Made by a program: the position numbers and the translations under genes. Below are positions 34,729-43,633 of a stretch of DNA of 64,000 bases, one piece after another. The notes beneath the pieces are model-generated. The model was not told where the DNA came from. It searched no databases and was given only the letters and a program-made list of their open reading frames with translations. Source of the stretch: JBBIPA01 sp963820495 (GTDB lineage Bacteria; Chloroflexota; Dehalococcoidia; GIF9; UBA5629). Location of the stretch: contig CAWGAF010000002.1 of NCBI GenBank assembly GCA_963820495.1, forward strand, positions 1,116,001 through 1,180,000. Reading direction: 5' to 3'. Numbering within the stretch: the first letter of the stretch is position 1; the number at the start of each line of letters is the position of its first letter.

Positions 34729-37331
34729 TATTCACCTCCCATAATGCATGCCTCTAAGCCAGGCCCCGCACACGGGTGGAAGGGGCGCTTGAAGGCTTCT
34801 GGATACTTGCGCTTGAGTTCTTCCATGTCGGTTTTCTCGACTTCTGCTAGGAAGCCGCTGACCGCATGGCCCACTGCGTTCTTCGAAGTGGTGTTGCGGG
34901 GCACGATGGTATTGATGGCACCACCACGATCAATCTCCCCGGGCACGATCGGATCCCACTTCGCACCGTGATCGATATACACCACACCAGGCATGATGCG
35001 CTCGGTGAGGTATGCACCTCCCAGCACTGTGCCACGCTCATTATAGATCGAGACGATATCCCCATGCTTGATGCCGCGCTTCTCTGCCTCTAAGGGGTGC
35101 AGCCACACTGGATGATACTGATAGCCATCGGGACCCTTTACCTTGCAGGTATCGATCTCACGCAGCCAAGTGATGTCGTCGTGCTGCGAATGCACGCCCC
35201 AGCGCGGATGGTTGGAGCACACAAGCAGCGGATACTTCTTGGATCGTTCGGTGCCGATGGTCTCCTCGTGGCTGATGCCTTTTGCGATCCACTTCGGCAC
35301 TGGTGGCCGCTCGAGATCGGATGGGAAGTGATCGAGAAGGCCAGTGGCTTCGAACTCGAGCTTACCTGTCGGTGTCGAAAGCGGATACTTCTCCGGTTCC
35401 TTGTAGAAATTGTAGAAGCCGGCGGGCACGTCCTCCCAATTATCGGCTGTGGGCACTACGTAGTATCCCTTCTCGTTAAGCTCCTCCCAGCTAATGAGGT
35501 CGTCGCAACGGGAAGTTTCCCAGCCGTATTTGATCAGATCGGGGATGGACTTGCCACCGGTGTACTTCTCCAATAACCCCAGGCGTTCAGCGATCTTGCA
35601 TACGATCTCGTAGTCGCTGTACGATTCGCCGAGAGGCTCTATGCACTTGTGCTCCGGGAACAGCAGGTTGTACTGGCCACTGAAGATGTCGCCGGCGATG
35701 TCGTCCTCTTCGAGCTTGGTGTTCACCGGCAGGATGATATCGGCCAGCAAACAGTCATTCTCCAGCCAGGGGTGCTGGGCGAACATGAACTCGACGTCGG
35801 GATGCCGCATGGCGCGGACATAGTCGTTGCCCATGTTCCAGCATGTGATCCAAGACGGCGAGTCGGTCCAGACCATGTGGATCTTGGAGCAGCCGTCAGC
35901 CGGGTACTTGTAGTGTACGAACTGATCTTTACGGTTGGCCGTCTCGCATTCGCAGCCCCACCAATCACACTCACCCTCGAGAATAGCCTTGGGTATGTAC
36001 GTCTTCGGGATAAACGAGGGGTGGTTGGTGTCGGATGGGTGGCCGCCGGTGTAGGCCTTGGTCAGATTCGGCACGCGCAGCGGCTTGGGCTGAGCGTACT
36101 GGTCCGGCTTGTCAAAGAGTCCCCACTCGATCATCTTGGCCTGGTTGACGCCCGGCTTACCAAGTCCTTGCATAGCCAGGCAGATGTTCTGCAGGCGGGC
36201 TGGCTCGGTAGCATAGGGGCCACGAATGCCAGGGCCGCCGTTGCCAATAACCACGGTAGTGCGCTTGCTCGCCCACTCCTCGGCCAGCGCGTTGATCACG
36301 CGGGACGGCACGCCAGTGATGGGTGCCGCCCACTCGGGTGTCTTGGGCACTCCGTCCTCTTCGCCCATGACGTAGGCCTTGTACTTATCCACGCCAACGG
36401 CGTGAGTCTTGAGGTACTCCTTGTCGTACGTTCCTTTCTTGAACCAGTTATAAGTAATTGCGAGATACAACGCCGCGTCGGTGTTTGGCAAGACCGGGAT
36501 CCACCGGTCGGCGTGCACAGCGGCGGCATAGTTAAGATCAGGGCATACATAGATTTGCTTGATGCCAAGTTCCGTCCACCAGTAGCTTAATCGGCTCGGC
36601 AATTGGCCTTGCCAGCCCCACGGCGTGGTTTCCTGATCGCAGCCCCAGAAGAGGAGCAGCTCGGCGTTCTTCGAGATGTCGTAGAGCAGGTTGCTTTGCA
36701 TCCCCTGGCCGACCGGTTCACAGCCCCAGAAATGCTTGCTGCCCCACCACCAGCCTTCCCAGCTGTCAGGTTGGCGGTTCTGCTGAGTGAAGCCACCCCA
36801 CAGGCGGAGGAGCTTACGGCCGGCACCGTGGTCGGCCTGCACGACCTTGTTCTCGCCGTGCTGGTCACTCTGGTAGAGAATAGCAGTGGGACCGTACTTC
36901 TCCTTGATGCGCTTCATCTCGCTAATGATGATGTCGAGCGCCTGGTCCCAGGAAATACGCTTATACTTGCTGACACCGCGGTTCTGCGGGTTGCGCTCGC
37001 CGTTGGGGTCAAAGTCGACACGCATCATAGGGTAGCGGATACGCGCCGGCGAATAGACGCGCTTCTTGTAGGCGATGGAGTACGGCGGAATCAGGGTCTT
37101 CATGCTGGGCTCGAAGGTCTTGCCCCGCACTTCAAACTTCCAGGGGTTCATATCCTTCTTGGGATCGTACTTCCAATCGTAGTGCATCGGGCGGATACGG
37201 ATGATCTTGCCATCCTTGACGTCCACCATCGAGGCATTGGAACCGTTCTCAGGTACACCGCAAAAGCTAATGTCCCTGATAAGTGTTTTTTCTGCTACAT
37301 TTTTTATACTGCCTTTCTCTTTTTCTGCCAT
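34728..37331 (-). CDS. Molybdopterin enzyme, pyrogallol transhydroxylase large-subunit-like
   Basis: An 867-residue molybdopterin-bis-guanine-dinucleotide enzyme of the DMSO-reductase superfamily. It lacks the N-terminal 4Fe-4S cysteine motif, as transhydroxylase large subunits do. PDSWEGWWWG (about 188-197) places a Ser at the Mo-ligand position (Ser190), with Asp189 and Trp191 beside it. SDQHGEN (about 155-161) may supply the active-site His. GGRGGPGIRGPYA is not present as in true transhydroxylase, and the PGYA segment (catalytic Tyr in the Pelobacter enzyme, from memory) is missing. It therefore acts on a related but perhaps different substrate. GGGGGAA precedes the ATG. The gene is notably GC-richer than most of the window. 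Confidence 0.75.
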   Translation of the reverse strand: MAEKEKGSIKNVAEKTLIRDISFCGVPENGSNASMVDVKDGKIIRIRPMHYDWKYDPKKDMNPWKFEVRGKTFEPSMKTLIPPYSIAYKKRVYSPARIRYPMMRVDFDPNGERNPQNRGVSKYKRISWDQALDIIISEMKRIKEKYGPTAILYQSDQHGENKVVQADHGAGRKLLRLWGGFTQQNRQPDSWEGWWWGSKHFWGCEPVGQGMQSNLLYDISKNAELLLFWGCDQETTPWGWQGQLPSRLSYWWTELGIKQIYVCPDLNYAAAVHADRWIPVLPNTDAALYLAITYNWFKKGTYDKEYLKTHAVGVDKYKAYVMGEEDGVPKTPEWAAPITGVPSRVINALAEEWASKRTTVVIGNGGPGIRGPYATEPARLQNICLAMQGLGKPGVNQAKMIEWGLFDKPDQYAQPKPLRVPNLTKAYTGGHPSDTNHPSFIPKTYIPKAILEGECDWWGCECETANRKDQFVHYKYPADGCSKIHMVWTDSPSWITCWNMGNDYVRAMRHPDVEFMFAQHPWLENDCLLADIILPVNTKLEEDDIAGDIFSGQYNLLFPEHKCIEPLGESYSDYEIVCKIAERLGLLEKYTGGKSIPDLIKYGWETSRCDDLISWEELNEKGYYVVPTADNWEDVPAGFYNFYKEPEKYPLSTPTGKLEFEATGLLDHFPSDLERPPVPKWIAKGISHEETIGTERSKKYPLLVCSNHPRWGVHSQHDDITWLREIDTCKVKGPDGYQYHPVWLHPLEAEKRGIKHGDIVSIYNERGTVLGGAYLTERIMPGVVYIDHGAKWDPIVPGEIDRGGAINTIVPRNTTSKNAVGHAVSGFLAEVEKTDMEELKRKYPEAFKRPFHPCAGPGLEACIMGGE

Positions 37332-37617
37332 ATTTCCCCCATATTTTTTATTTTATTGATAACTGAGTTGGCTGTTGTTCACATTACCTTGAAATTACGA
37401 AGTTTATCTATCAGTAAGTATTTTTACTATACACAGCCCATTGTTCTTTGTCAATACTTAAACCATTTAATTATAAAGAGATTACTGAAAACGAAAGGTT
37501 TTAATTAAAATCGATGAACACAAACACATAAGCAGGTTCACATACTCATCTGCAAGCCTGCAGTATCACTCGTCCAGTTGATTACCCCCTTTGATAACCC
37601 ATTCAGTGTACGCCCCC
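37332..37617. other. Intergenic, AT-rich
   Basis: Upstream region of the GC-rich molybdoenzyme operon; it must hold its promoter. Nothing specific seen. Confidence 0.3.
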
Positions 37618-37656
37618 TATCACCACTATCACCACTATCACCACTATCACCACTAC
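37618..37656. repeat. Tandem CACCACTAT repeat, four units
   Basis: Four consecutive 9-base units (the last with one change). On the plus strand it would read as repeated HHY. No supported gene spans it. Confidence 0.85.
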
Positions 37657-37691
37657 CCCATTACTATCCAGCATTCATCTCCCTCGATTAG

Positions 37692-38027
37692 CTATGACAA
37701 GTTAAGAAAGATGAATAGGGTAACAGCCACGCCTTTGAGCTCTGAGTTACGGGGCATACTCATAGGCACCGATGTTATAGCCTGTGCCCTGCAGGCCTGC
37801 GGTCCTGCTCTCCCATCGCAATCATCGGCGGGTCCACTTTGGCCAATACCTGTGTCTATCGCTATACTCCCCGGACGCAGGTGCATGTCCCAGGCAGCTA
37901 GGTTCTGGAACAGAGCTTTGGCATCGGTCGCGACCAGTGAATGGATATCTTGACCGCTATAGGCGGCCCATTTCCCCACAGCGATTTCAACAAGGGTGAA
38001 CTCTCTCTTAGAAGAACGATAGCTCTT
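37692..38027 (-). pseudogene. Possible decayed gene, prepilin-like start
   Basis: A minus-strand frame without a normal start codon reads KREFTLVEIAVGKWAAYSG and continues for about 90 residues. The start resembles a type IV prepilin cleavage site (GFTLVE) but the hydrophobic helix that should follow is missing, so it may be a remnant. Alternatively the match is chance. Confidence 0.2.
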
Positions 38028-38341
38028 TCTGAGTTATCGTTATGAAATATATTATGGTCGATTGAACAAATTCTTGGGCATACTAGTTTTGGCATGAATA
38101 TCCGTTGGAGCGGAGAAAGTCAGGAAAAGGGCCTAAGCTAGCATTGTATACAGGCGACTGGACAACGGAAACAACCAGTATGCAGCCCAAAATGAGAGTG
38201 AGTTGAGCAGGCCTGGCAGCAGATAGCGCTTTCGTTGCGTGCAACAAAGGTCTTGCTGCAGAAACTCACGCCTAACTCAGTTAATATCCCTTGTCAAGAA
38301 GCCGATATCTAACTGCGGAGTCTTGCAAATATCGAATTAAG

Positions 38342-38370
38342 TTGACATCCCTGATATAAATTCATAAAAT
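38342..38370 (+). promoter_or_regulatory. Strong promoter before degV
   Basis: TTGACA 38342-38347, a 17-base spacer and TAAAAT 38365-38370. Confidence 0.7.
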
Positions 38371-38387
38371 ACCTAGGAATTCTAGGC
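38371..38387. promoter_or_regulatory. Palindrome at the degV transcription start
   Basis: ACCTAGGAATTCTAGGC, an imperfect palindrome centred on AATT, sits directly after the -10 box, where an operator would block transcription. It shares the CCTAGG core with the 31-32 kb repeats. Confidence 0.5.
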
Positions 38388-38443
38388 ATATTTTCATTTG
38401 CTTTAACATACAAAGCATGGCAACTCAGAATCTTAACCTGAAA

Positions 38444-38471
38444 GCGGTGCTGTTAAATTTCCAACAGCATC
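38444..38471. promoter_or_regulatory. Hairpin in the degV leader
   Basis: Arms GTGCTGTT and AACAGCAT with an 8-base loop, 25 bases before the degV start. It is in the 5' untranslated region; there is no T run. Confidence 0.45.
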
Positions 38472-38495
38472 GAATGGGGGAATAGGAGGTATTAA

Positions 38496-39353
38496 ATGGC
38501 TAGAATCGGGATTCTTACTGACACCACTAATTGTTTGCCTTCGGAATTGATTAAACAGTACGGCATCAGCGTTGTCCCAGTCGGTCTAGTTCTAAATGGT
38601 AAGATTTACCGTGACCAATTTGAAATCATGCCCGCCGAATTCTGGGAGAAGTTCAAGAAGCTCGAAGAAATGCCAGGTACCAGTGCGCCTAGTCCTGGTG
38701 AATTCGAGATTGCTTTTGCCGACCTCAGCAAACGTGCTGACAGCATTATATGCATCCTTGTTTCCAAGATTCTCTCGGCAACTCAGGAGTCGGCTATGCT
38801 GGCCAGAAAGACATTCCTTTAAAAGAACCCGGGTACAAGGATTGAGATTATTGACAGCAAATGCGCTGCTGGAGCTTTGGGCTTTCTTGTTCTTGAGGCA
38901 GCAAGGGCAGCCCAATCAGAAAAGAGTTTCGAAGAGGTAATTCAGTTGGTGCAAGATATGCTGCCCAGAGTGACCTATCTCACAGCGCTCGAGTCGATGA
39001 AGTACCTGATTAAGGGTGGATGCGCCCCAAAGATGGCAGCAATCGGGGATATGTTAGGAGTGAAACCGATTATTTCCAACAACAAGGAAACCGGTGAAGT
39101 TGCATCTGTGGGCAGAGGTAGAGGTAAGGCGAAAACCATGGAGAAATTAGTAGATATGATCTCCGATTTTGTGAAACCAGGTAAGCCGGTGCACATGATG
39201 GTGCACTTCACGACTAACCTTAAAGATGGCGAGAGCTTAAGAAAGCTCGTTACCGCCAGATACAACTGTGTGGAGCTTTATATGACACCATACACACCAG
39301 TAATGGCGGCGCATACTGGGCCGGTAATGTCGCTGGCTTTCTACTCGGAATGA
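38496..39353 (+). pseudogene. DegV-family protein interrupted by an in-frame TAA
   Basis: The two halves (38496-38822 and from 38823 to 39353) are in the same frame. Only TAA at 38820-38822 separates them: ...LARKTFL, stop, KNPGTRIEIIDSKCAAGALG. Read through, it makes a full-length DegV protein of 285 residues, with the N-terminal lipid-binding DTTNC and PAEFWEKFK segments and the C-terminal GRGRGKAKTMEKL...HTGPVMSLAFYSE. DegV proteins bind fatty acids and act with fatty acid kinase. AGGAGG precedes the start. One G-to-T change would make GAA into TAA. A stop of this type is not used for selenocysteine or pyrrolysine, so this is a recent pseudogene or sequence error. Confidence 0.8.
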
Positions 39354-39520
39354 TCACCAAACATCACGTTTTATCCGGCCGCATCAATGGGCGCCAGACA
39401 GCTCTTGAGTAAGGTGTGTAAAATACTACTAATCAAAGTATTGTCGCTTACCTCCGGCTTAGCACTATTCATAACGCGTACTAAATGATTAATCTAGAAT
39501 CTATGATTGTTGAGTTTAGT

Positions 39521-40018
39521 TTAAATATCCTCAGCGCTCAAAGTATCAAAAGTCTTCTTTGCCAATACAGGTATGAATTCAGAAGGTTCAGTATCACTTA
39601 GTGCAGGCAATAACAGTCTGATTATTTCCCCAATATTACCTTTATCCATATCATGAAGCACATGGTGAGCACCTTGCCTCAGCCATATTGAGTCCGAATG
39701 CTCAATGAGTGCCATCAATAAAGGTCTTAGTACCCTATGCCCTATTTTAATCAACCCCTCTGCAGCTAGCCAACGAACATCGAACTCCTTATCTCGTAAC
39801 GCATCTACTAAAGCTTGAGCTGCTGAGGGGTCTGCAATTTGAGCAAGAGCTTTTGCCGCTTCCCATCGTACCCAATGTTTTTTACTCCCCAGAGACTCCA
39901 CGAGACTTGGCACAGCTTCATGCCCAAGGGCCACGAGAGACCGCCGCGCATTCTGGCACTTTAGTATATCGTCACAGCTAAGGTCAACTATTAATGATTT
40001 TATGCTGTCATTTGTCAT
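39521..40018 (-). CDS. HEAT-repeat protein
   Basis: A 165-residue all-helical protein built of about four HEAT/PBS-lyase-type repeats: RRSLVALGHEAVPSLVESLGS, RWEAAKALAQIADPSAAQALVDAL, RWLAAEGLIKIGHRVLRPLLMAL and WLRQGAHHVLHDM. Such scaffolds bind proteins or act in phycobilin lyase-like chemistry; here a binding role is likeliest. CGGAG lies 6 bases before ATG 40018. No partner gene is adjacent on the same strand. Confidence 0.8.
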   Translation of the reverse strand: MTNDSIKSLIVDLSCDDILKCQNARRSLVALGHEAVPSLVESLGSKKHWVRWEAAKALAQIADPSAAQALVDALRDKEFDVRWLAAEGLIKIGHRVLRPLLMALIEHSDSIWLRQGAHHVLHDMDKGNIGEIIRLLLPALSDTEPSEFIPVLAKKTFDTLSAEDI

Positions 40019-40270
40019 AGCTTGCTCCGTTTTTACTTATGAAAGTATGTTAGCTTACAGCCGATTTATCAATGAAGTCTTGATAGTGGAGTCTATTGTT
40101 ATTGTGCTTACTAAAAAATCAGAAGTTTATATACTATGACCTTTCTTAGTGCTTTTTTTATTATTTTATGCTAAGGAATTTGTCTTGCTAAAAAACAGCA
40201 ATGGTTGCCAATATTTCTTTTAGTAGTTCATTATCCAGGAAAATTTCTTCCATTGAGATCCGCACAGCTT

Positions 40271-40933
40271 TTATTTTCGCAGTAACTTCTTATAGTAGGA
40301 ACTGGAAAGGTATAAAGCTGCTGCTGGATTATGGCCGAGAACCCTATCCTTGGCAATAAGTACAGTGGTTGGTGATTTTATATTCTGGAGGAATAATGCA
40401 TCATGTCCTACACACAATCCTACTAGAACATTAAATTCAGTTTTTTCCCTGTTTAAAATCTCCGCTTGAGCTATAGGATTACACATCACCTCATAGGAAC
40501 CTGGGCCTTTTATCTTCTGCTCATCGGTAATGCCGATAAATTCTTTGGGGATTCCACCCACTTTGCAACACACCGAAATAACCTCGAAGCCTTTATTTTC
40601 CAGTATCTGGCTCACTATTTTAGCTTCGTTGCGTAGGCCAACACAGAAAGCTAAACCTAACTTCTTATATCCCATCTTTTTGGCGAATTCCACTGTCTCT
40701 AAAATCCGCGGTTTATTTGGGGTCGTACCCTCTGGCAAACGCATATAACATTCGAATTCTTGGATGGAGGCTTGCCGGGCGAATTCCTTAACGTTGGGAT
40801 CAATGTATTTGTCTGCCACCTCTTTAACCAGCTTGGGTTTAGTTTTCATCGGGCAAGTCGGTAGAGCTTTTTCTGTTTGATCGCTCTCACAAACTACACG
40901 GGTGCACTTGGCACATTCAGTCTTTTTATTCAT
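40271..40933 (-). CDS. DUF1847 metal-binding protein
   Basis: A 220-residue protein of the DUF1847 family. A cysteine-rich N-terminus (CAKCTRVVCE...TCPM, about 6-27) is followed by a Rossmann-like part with conserved cysteines (LAFCVGLRNEAK, VISVCCKVGGIP, VMCNPIAQAEILN, LVGLCVGHDALF). ATG 40933 is chosen because GAGGG lies 8 bases upstream; an earlier in-frame start would add 30 residues without support. The conserved cysteines suggest an iron-sulfur or metal site; the function is unknown. Confidence 0.75.
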   Translation of the reverse strand: MNKKTECAKCTRVVCESDQTEKALPTCPMKTKPKLVKEVADKYIDPNVKEFARQASIQEFECYMRLPEGTTPNKPRILETVEFAKKMGYKKLGLAFCVGLRNEAKIVSQILENKGFEVISVCCKVGGIPKEFIGITDEQKIKGPGSYEVMCNPIAQAEILNREKTEFNVLVGLCVGHDALFLQNIKSPTTVLIAKDRVLGHNPAAALYLSSSYYKKLLRK

Positions 40934-41147
40934 AGTTTTTCCCTCGTTACTCATAATAAACAATCTTCCAAATGCTCCTACAGTATGAGCACAGCAACAG
41001 AAACATGCATTTGACATTGGCAATAGAAATTATCCTGATAATCCGATTACAATTTGGCAAATCAGAAATTCCTATTAAGCAAACAAAAAAGATAAAAATG
41101 CTGGGCTACTATGCCGTTGTAGTGATGTCTATTTGTTCTATGTATTT

Positions 41148-41219
41148 CTACTTCTTTGATTTCTTTTCTGGAGCTTGCTTCTTGGGTTTTTTCACATTTC
41201 TTCTTCCTTTAGTACCCAT
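41148..41219 (-). CDS. Lysine/arginine-rich 23-residue peptide
   Basis: A tiny frame: MGTKGRRNVKKPKKQAPEK and four more residues, ending in TAG at 41148. It has an excellent ribosome binding site (AAGGAGG, 7 bases before the ATG), much better than chance. The peptide is extremely basic and has no hydrophobic core. It lies upstream of DUF1847 on the same strand, and is divergent from the ferredoxin operon. Perhaps a nucleic-acid-binding or ribosome-associated peptide; no family recognised. Confidence 0.5.
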   Translation of the reverse strand: MGTKGRRNVKKPKKQAPEKKSKK

Positions 41220-41390
41220 GCCTATACCTCCTTCTTCTTTCTTTGGGAAATAGCTACTCATTTCCCACGCAGATTATTTTCGAGTTTAATTATTAATAAT
41301 TATATACATTGATGTCAACAGTGCGCAGTGCTAGGTGCTTCAAGTAGTACTTGCCTGGATTGGGTAGTAGAAGCTGATACTATAGTTATG

Positions 41391-41399
41391 TGGTATAAT
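41391..41399 (+). promoter_or_regulatory. Extended -10 promoter of the 2-oxoacid oxidoreductase operon
   Basis: TGGTATAAT at 41391-41399 is a full extended -10 (TGnTATAAT) without a good -35. Transcription would start near 41406, 65 bases before the ferredoxin-subunit ATG at 41470. Confidence 0.5.
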
Positions 41400-41469
41400 G
41401 GAAAACCGTGTTTTTAAACATATATTAGAGATAATAGCATTAAAATCAGATAGCAAATGGAGGGAAGCA

Positions 41470-41697
41470 ATGGCACGAGGTGAAATTGTTATTAATAAGG
41501 ACCTGTGTTTGGGATGTGGCTACTGTACTCATTTTTGTCCCAAACGTTGTATTGTTATGTCTGATAAACGCAATGCACAGGGATTCTTACTACCTGATTT
41601 TGCACAGCCTGATGATTGCAATGCCTGTGGAATCTGTGGGCGCATGTGTCCACAATATATTATTGATGTTTACAAAAATGGTAAGGGCAAAGGCTAA
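41470..41697 (+). CDS. korD: Ferredoxin-type subunit of 2-oxoacid:ferredoxin oxidoreductase
   Basis: A 75-residue 2[4Fe-4S] ferredoxin (delta subunit). Two clusters are seen: CLGCGYCTHFCPKRC and CNACGICGRMCPQY. The start ATG 41470 is set by GGAGGG just upstream, and by the promoter position. First gene of an operon with the alpha, beta and gamma subunits, which follow on the same strand. It passes electrons from the TPP subunit to external ferredoxin. Confidence 0.85.
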   Translation: MARGEIVINKDLCLGCGYCTHFCPKRCIVMSDKRNAQGFLLPDFAQPDDCNACGICGRMCPQYIIDVYKNGKGKG

Positions 41698-41754
41698 ACT
41701 TATTAATTTTTGTTTTGCCAGTCCGATATACATAATTGAAATGAGAGGTAATAT

Positions 41755-42843
41755 ATGGTAGAGAGAATGATTATTGAAGGAAATATAGCTATGTGTTATG
41801 GTGCCGTGGATGCTGGCTGTCGCCATTTTTTCGGCTACCCTATAACGCCACAGAATGAAGTCCCTGAATGGTTTTCCAGAGAATTACCTAAAAGAGGAGG
41901 CGTTTATGTTCAAGCACAGTCTGAACTTGGTGCTGTAAATATGGTTTTTGGCGCGTCAGCTGCTGGTGCTAGAGTCATGACATCTACATCTGGCCCTGGG
42001 TGGTCGCTTATGCAAGAGACAATATCTCATATGAATACGGCGGAAACGCCTTGTGTAATTGCACTGGTTCAGCGGACTGGGCCTGGGGCTGGGGGACCTC
42101 GCCATAGTCAAAATGACTATTTCTCCGCCACAAAGGGTGGGGGGCATGGTGGCTATAGAAACATAGTCTTGGCACCTGCATCGGTGCAAGAAACGTATGA
42201 ACTTACTCAGCTTGCTTTTTACCTGGCTGATAAGTATCGTAATGTTGTCGTGATCTTGACTGATGCCGTACTTGGGTTGCTGATCGAGCCTTTGGAGCTA
42301 AAAGTACTTGATTTCGGCAAGCTGCCACAGAAGGATTGGGCAATAGGCATTTGTGCTAAATATGAAGACAAAAAGGTAAATTTCGTAGAGCATGCGGGCT
42401 TTTTGTTCGGCGACCCTACAAAATCTCCGTATCTACAGTTACAAAAACACTTAAGCGAAAAATGGGAAGCAATGACAGCCGATGTAAAATATGAGAATTA
42501 CAATGTAGAAGATGCTGAACTAATTCTTATAGCATTCGGCTATGTAGCTCGAAGTTGCAAAGAAGCAATTAATAGAGCCCGCGATGCTGGGCTTCAAGCA
42601 GGCATGATTCGCCCAATCACTTTATCGCCTTTCCCAATTAAAGCCATTAGAGAACAGGCCTTAAAGGGGAAAAGGTTCCTTGTGGTGGAGGATAACTTGG
42701 GTCAAATGGTCGATGATGTAAAATTAGCAGTAGAAGGACGAGCTAAAGTTAATCTTCTCAACGTGTTTGCTCGTCACTTACCTACTGAGATGGGTGCAAT
42801 AATGCCGGAAAGAATTCTCGAGGAGGTAAAAATTTTACTATGA
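41755..42843 (+). CDS. korA: 2-oxoacid:ferredoxin oxidoreductase, alpha subunit
   Basis: A 362-residue alpha subunit. The N-terminal pyrimidine-binding domain begins ERMIIEGNIAMCYGAVDAGCRHFFGYPITPQNEVPEW (typical GYPITP). ASAAGARVMTSTSGPGWSLM is the family signature in domain I, and the C-terminal domain II starts near VEDAELILIAFGYVARS. It overlaps the beta subunit by 4 bases. With the other subunits it makes CoA thioesters from 2-oxo acids (2-oxoglutarate, branched-chain or pyruvate) and reduces ferredoxin. The exact substrate cannot be told; Kor/Vor type is likelier than Por by length. Confidence 0.88.
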   Translation: MVERMIIEGNIAMCYGAVDAGCRHFFGYPITPQNEVPEWFSRELPKRGGVYVQAQSELGAVNMVFGASAAGARVMTSTSGPGWSLMQETISHMNTAETPCVIALVQRTGPGAGGPRHSQNDYFSATKGGGHGGYRNIVLAPASVQETYELTQLAFYLADKYRNVVVILTDAVLGLLIEPLELKVLDFGKLPQKDWAIGICAKYEDKKVNFVEHAGFLFGDPTKSPYLQLQKHLSEKWEAMTADVKYENYNVEDAELILIAFGYVARSCKEAINRARDAGLQAGMIRPITLSPFPIKAIREQALKGKRFLVVEDNLGQMVDDVKLAVEGRAKVNLLNVFARHLPTEMGAIMPERILEEVKILL

Positions 42844-43619
42844 AGAAACTTGCAGATAACGAAAAAATTGTTCCCAGCAAGCCAAATCTATGGAAAGGAG
42901 TGGGTGCTGGGATTCACGCTTGTCCTGGGTGTCAGCAGCCAACATTCATGCGAATTATTATGGACGTGCTTGAAGAAATGGATTTAGCCGGTAAAGCCGT
43001 TATGGTAATGGGCATTGGTTGTACCCCATTAATAAGCTTTGCTGGTACGAATATTGATAGGATTGAGGGACCTCATGGGCGCCCTCCAGATATGGCTACA
43101 GGTATCAAACGTGTTTGCCCTGATGCTTTGGTATTTACTGTGCAGGGTGATGGTGACCTAGCCTCTATAGGAGCTGGCTCTTTGATTGGAGCTCTAAATA
43201 GGAATGAGAAATTGACTATATTTATGATAAACAATGCTAACTTTGGTAACACTGGTGGTCAAATGGCACCAACAACATTGGTCAATCAGGTTACTACCAC
43301 CAGTCCCTATGGTCGTTCAGTGGAAACCGCTGGATATCCCATGCATACGGCTGAGTTTATGGCTGGTTTTAAAAGCGTTGTTTATTCAGCTAGAGGCGCT
43401 CTGATTAATCCAACTCTTTATCAAAAGACTAAAAAGTACGTTAAAACTGCTTTTCAGAAACAAATTGATGGTGCTGGACTTAGCTTTGTTGAATGCCTTG
43501 CTGCTTGCCCAGTCAATTGGCATTTAACTCCCTTAGAAAGCCTTAGGTGGATTGAGGATGTTATGATGGTGGAATTTCCTGTAGGTGAGTTCAAGAATGT
43601 AGACAAGATTGAAAATTAA
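42840..43619 (+). CDS. korB: 2-oxoacid:ferredoxin oxidoreductase, beta (TPP) subunit
   Basis: A 259-residue thiamine-diphosphate-binding subunit. HACPGCQQPTFMRI (about 22-35) is the usual start motif. The TPP motif is VQGDGDLASIGAGSLIGALNRNEKLTIFMINNANFGNTGGQMAPTT (GDG...NN): only parts are quoted for length, with GDGD at about 101-104 and NNANFGNTGGQ at about 130-140. Start overlaps korA (ATGA), 15 bases before the gamma subunit gene. Confidence 0.88.
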   Translation: MKKLADNEKIVPSKPNLWKGVGAGIHACPGCQQPTFMRIIMDVLEEMDLAGKAVMVMGIGCTPLISFAGTNIDRIEGPHGRPPDMATGIKRVCPDALVFTVQGDGDLASIGAGSLIGALNRNEKLTIFMINNANFGNTGGQMAPTTLVNQVTTTSPYGRSVETAGYPMHTAEFMAGFKSVVYSARGALINPTLYQKTKKYVKTAFQKQIDGAGLSFVECLAACPVNWHLTPLESLRWIEDVMMVEFPVGEFKNVDKIEN

Positions 43620-43633
43620 AAGGGGAATTAGCC

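Noticed and set aside
35649..37508. Long plus-strand open frames (313 and 301 residues) opposite the molybdoenzyme
   Set aside because: They are antisense to a well-supported gene in GC-rich sequence, have no ribosome binding sites, and show no recognisable motifs.
37591..37953. Plus-strand 120-residue frame with HHY repeats
   Set aside because: It is produced by the 9-base tandem repeat; no ribosome binding site and the rest is not protein-like.
38820..38822. Recoded stop (selenocysteine or pyrrolysine) in degV
   Set aside because: The codon is TAA; selenocysteine uses TGA and pyrrolysine TAG, and no SECIS-like hairpin follows.
40972..41253. Plus-strand hydrophobic 93-residue frame
   Set aside because: It is antisense to the small Lys-rich peptide, where AAG/AAA codons read as Phe/Leu on the other strand; no ribosome binding site.
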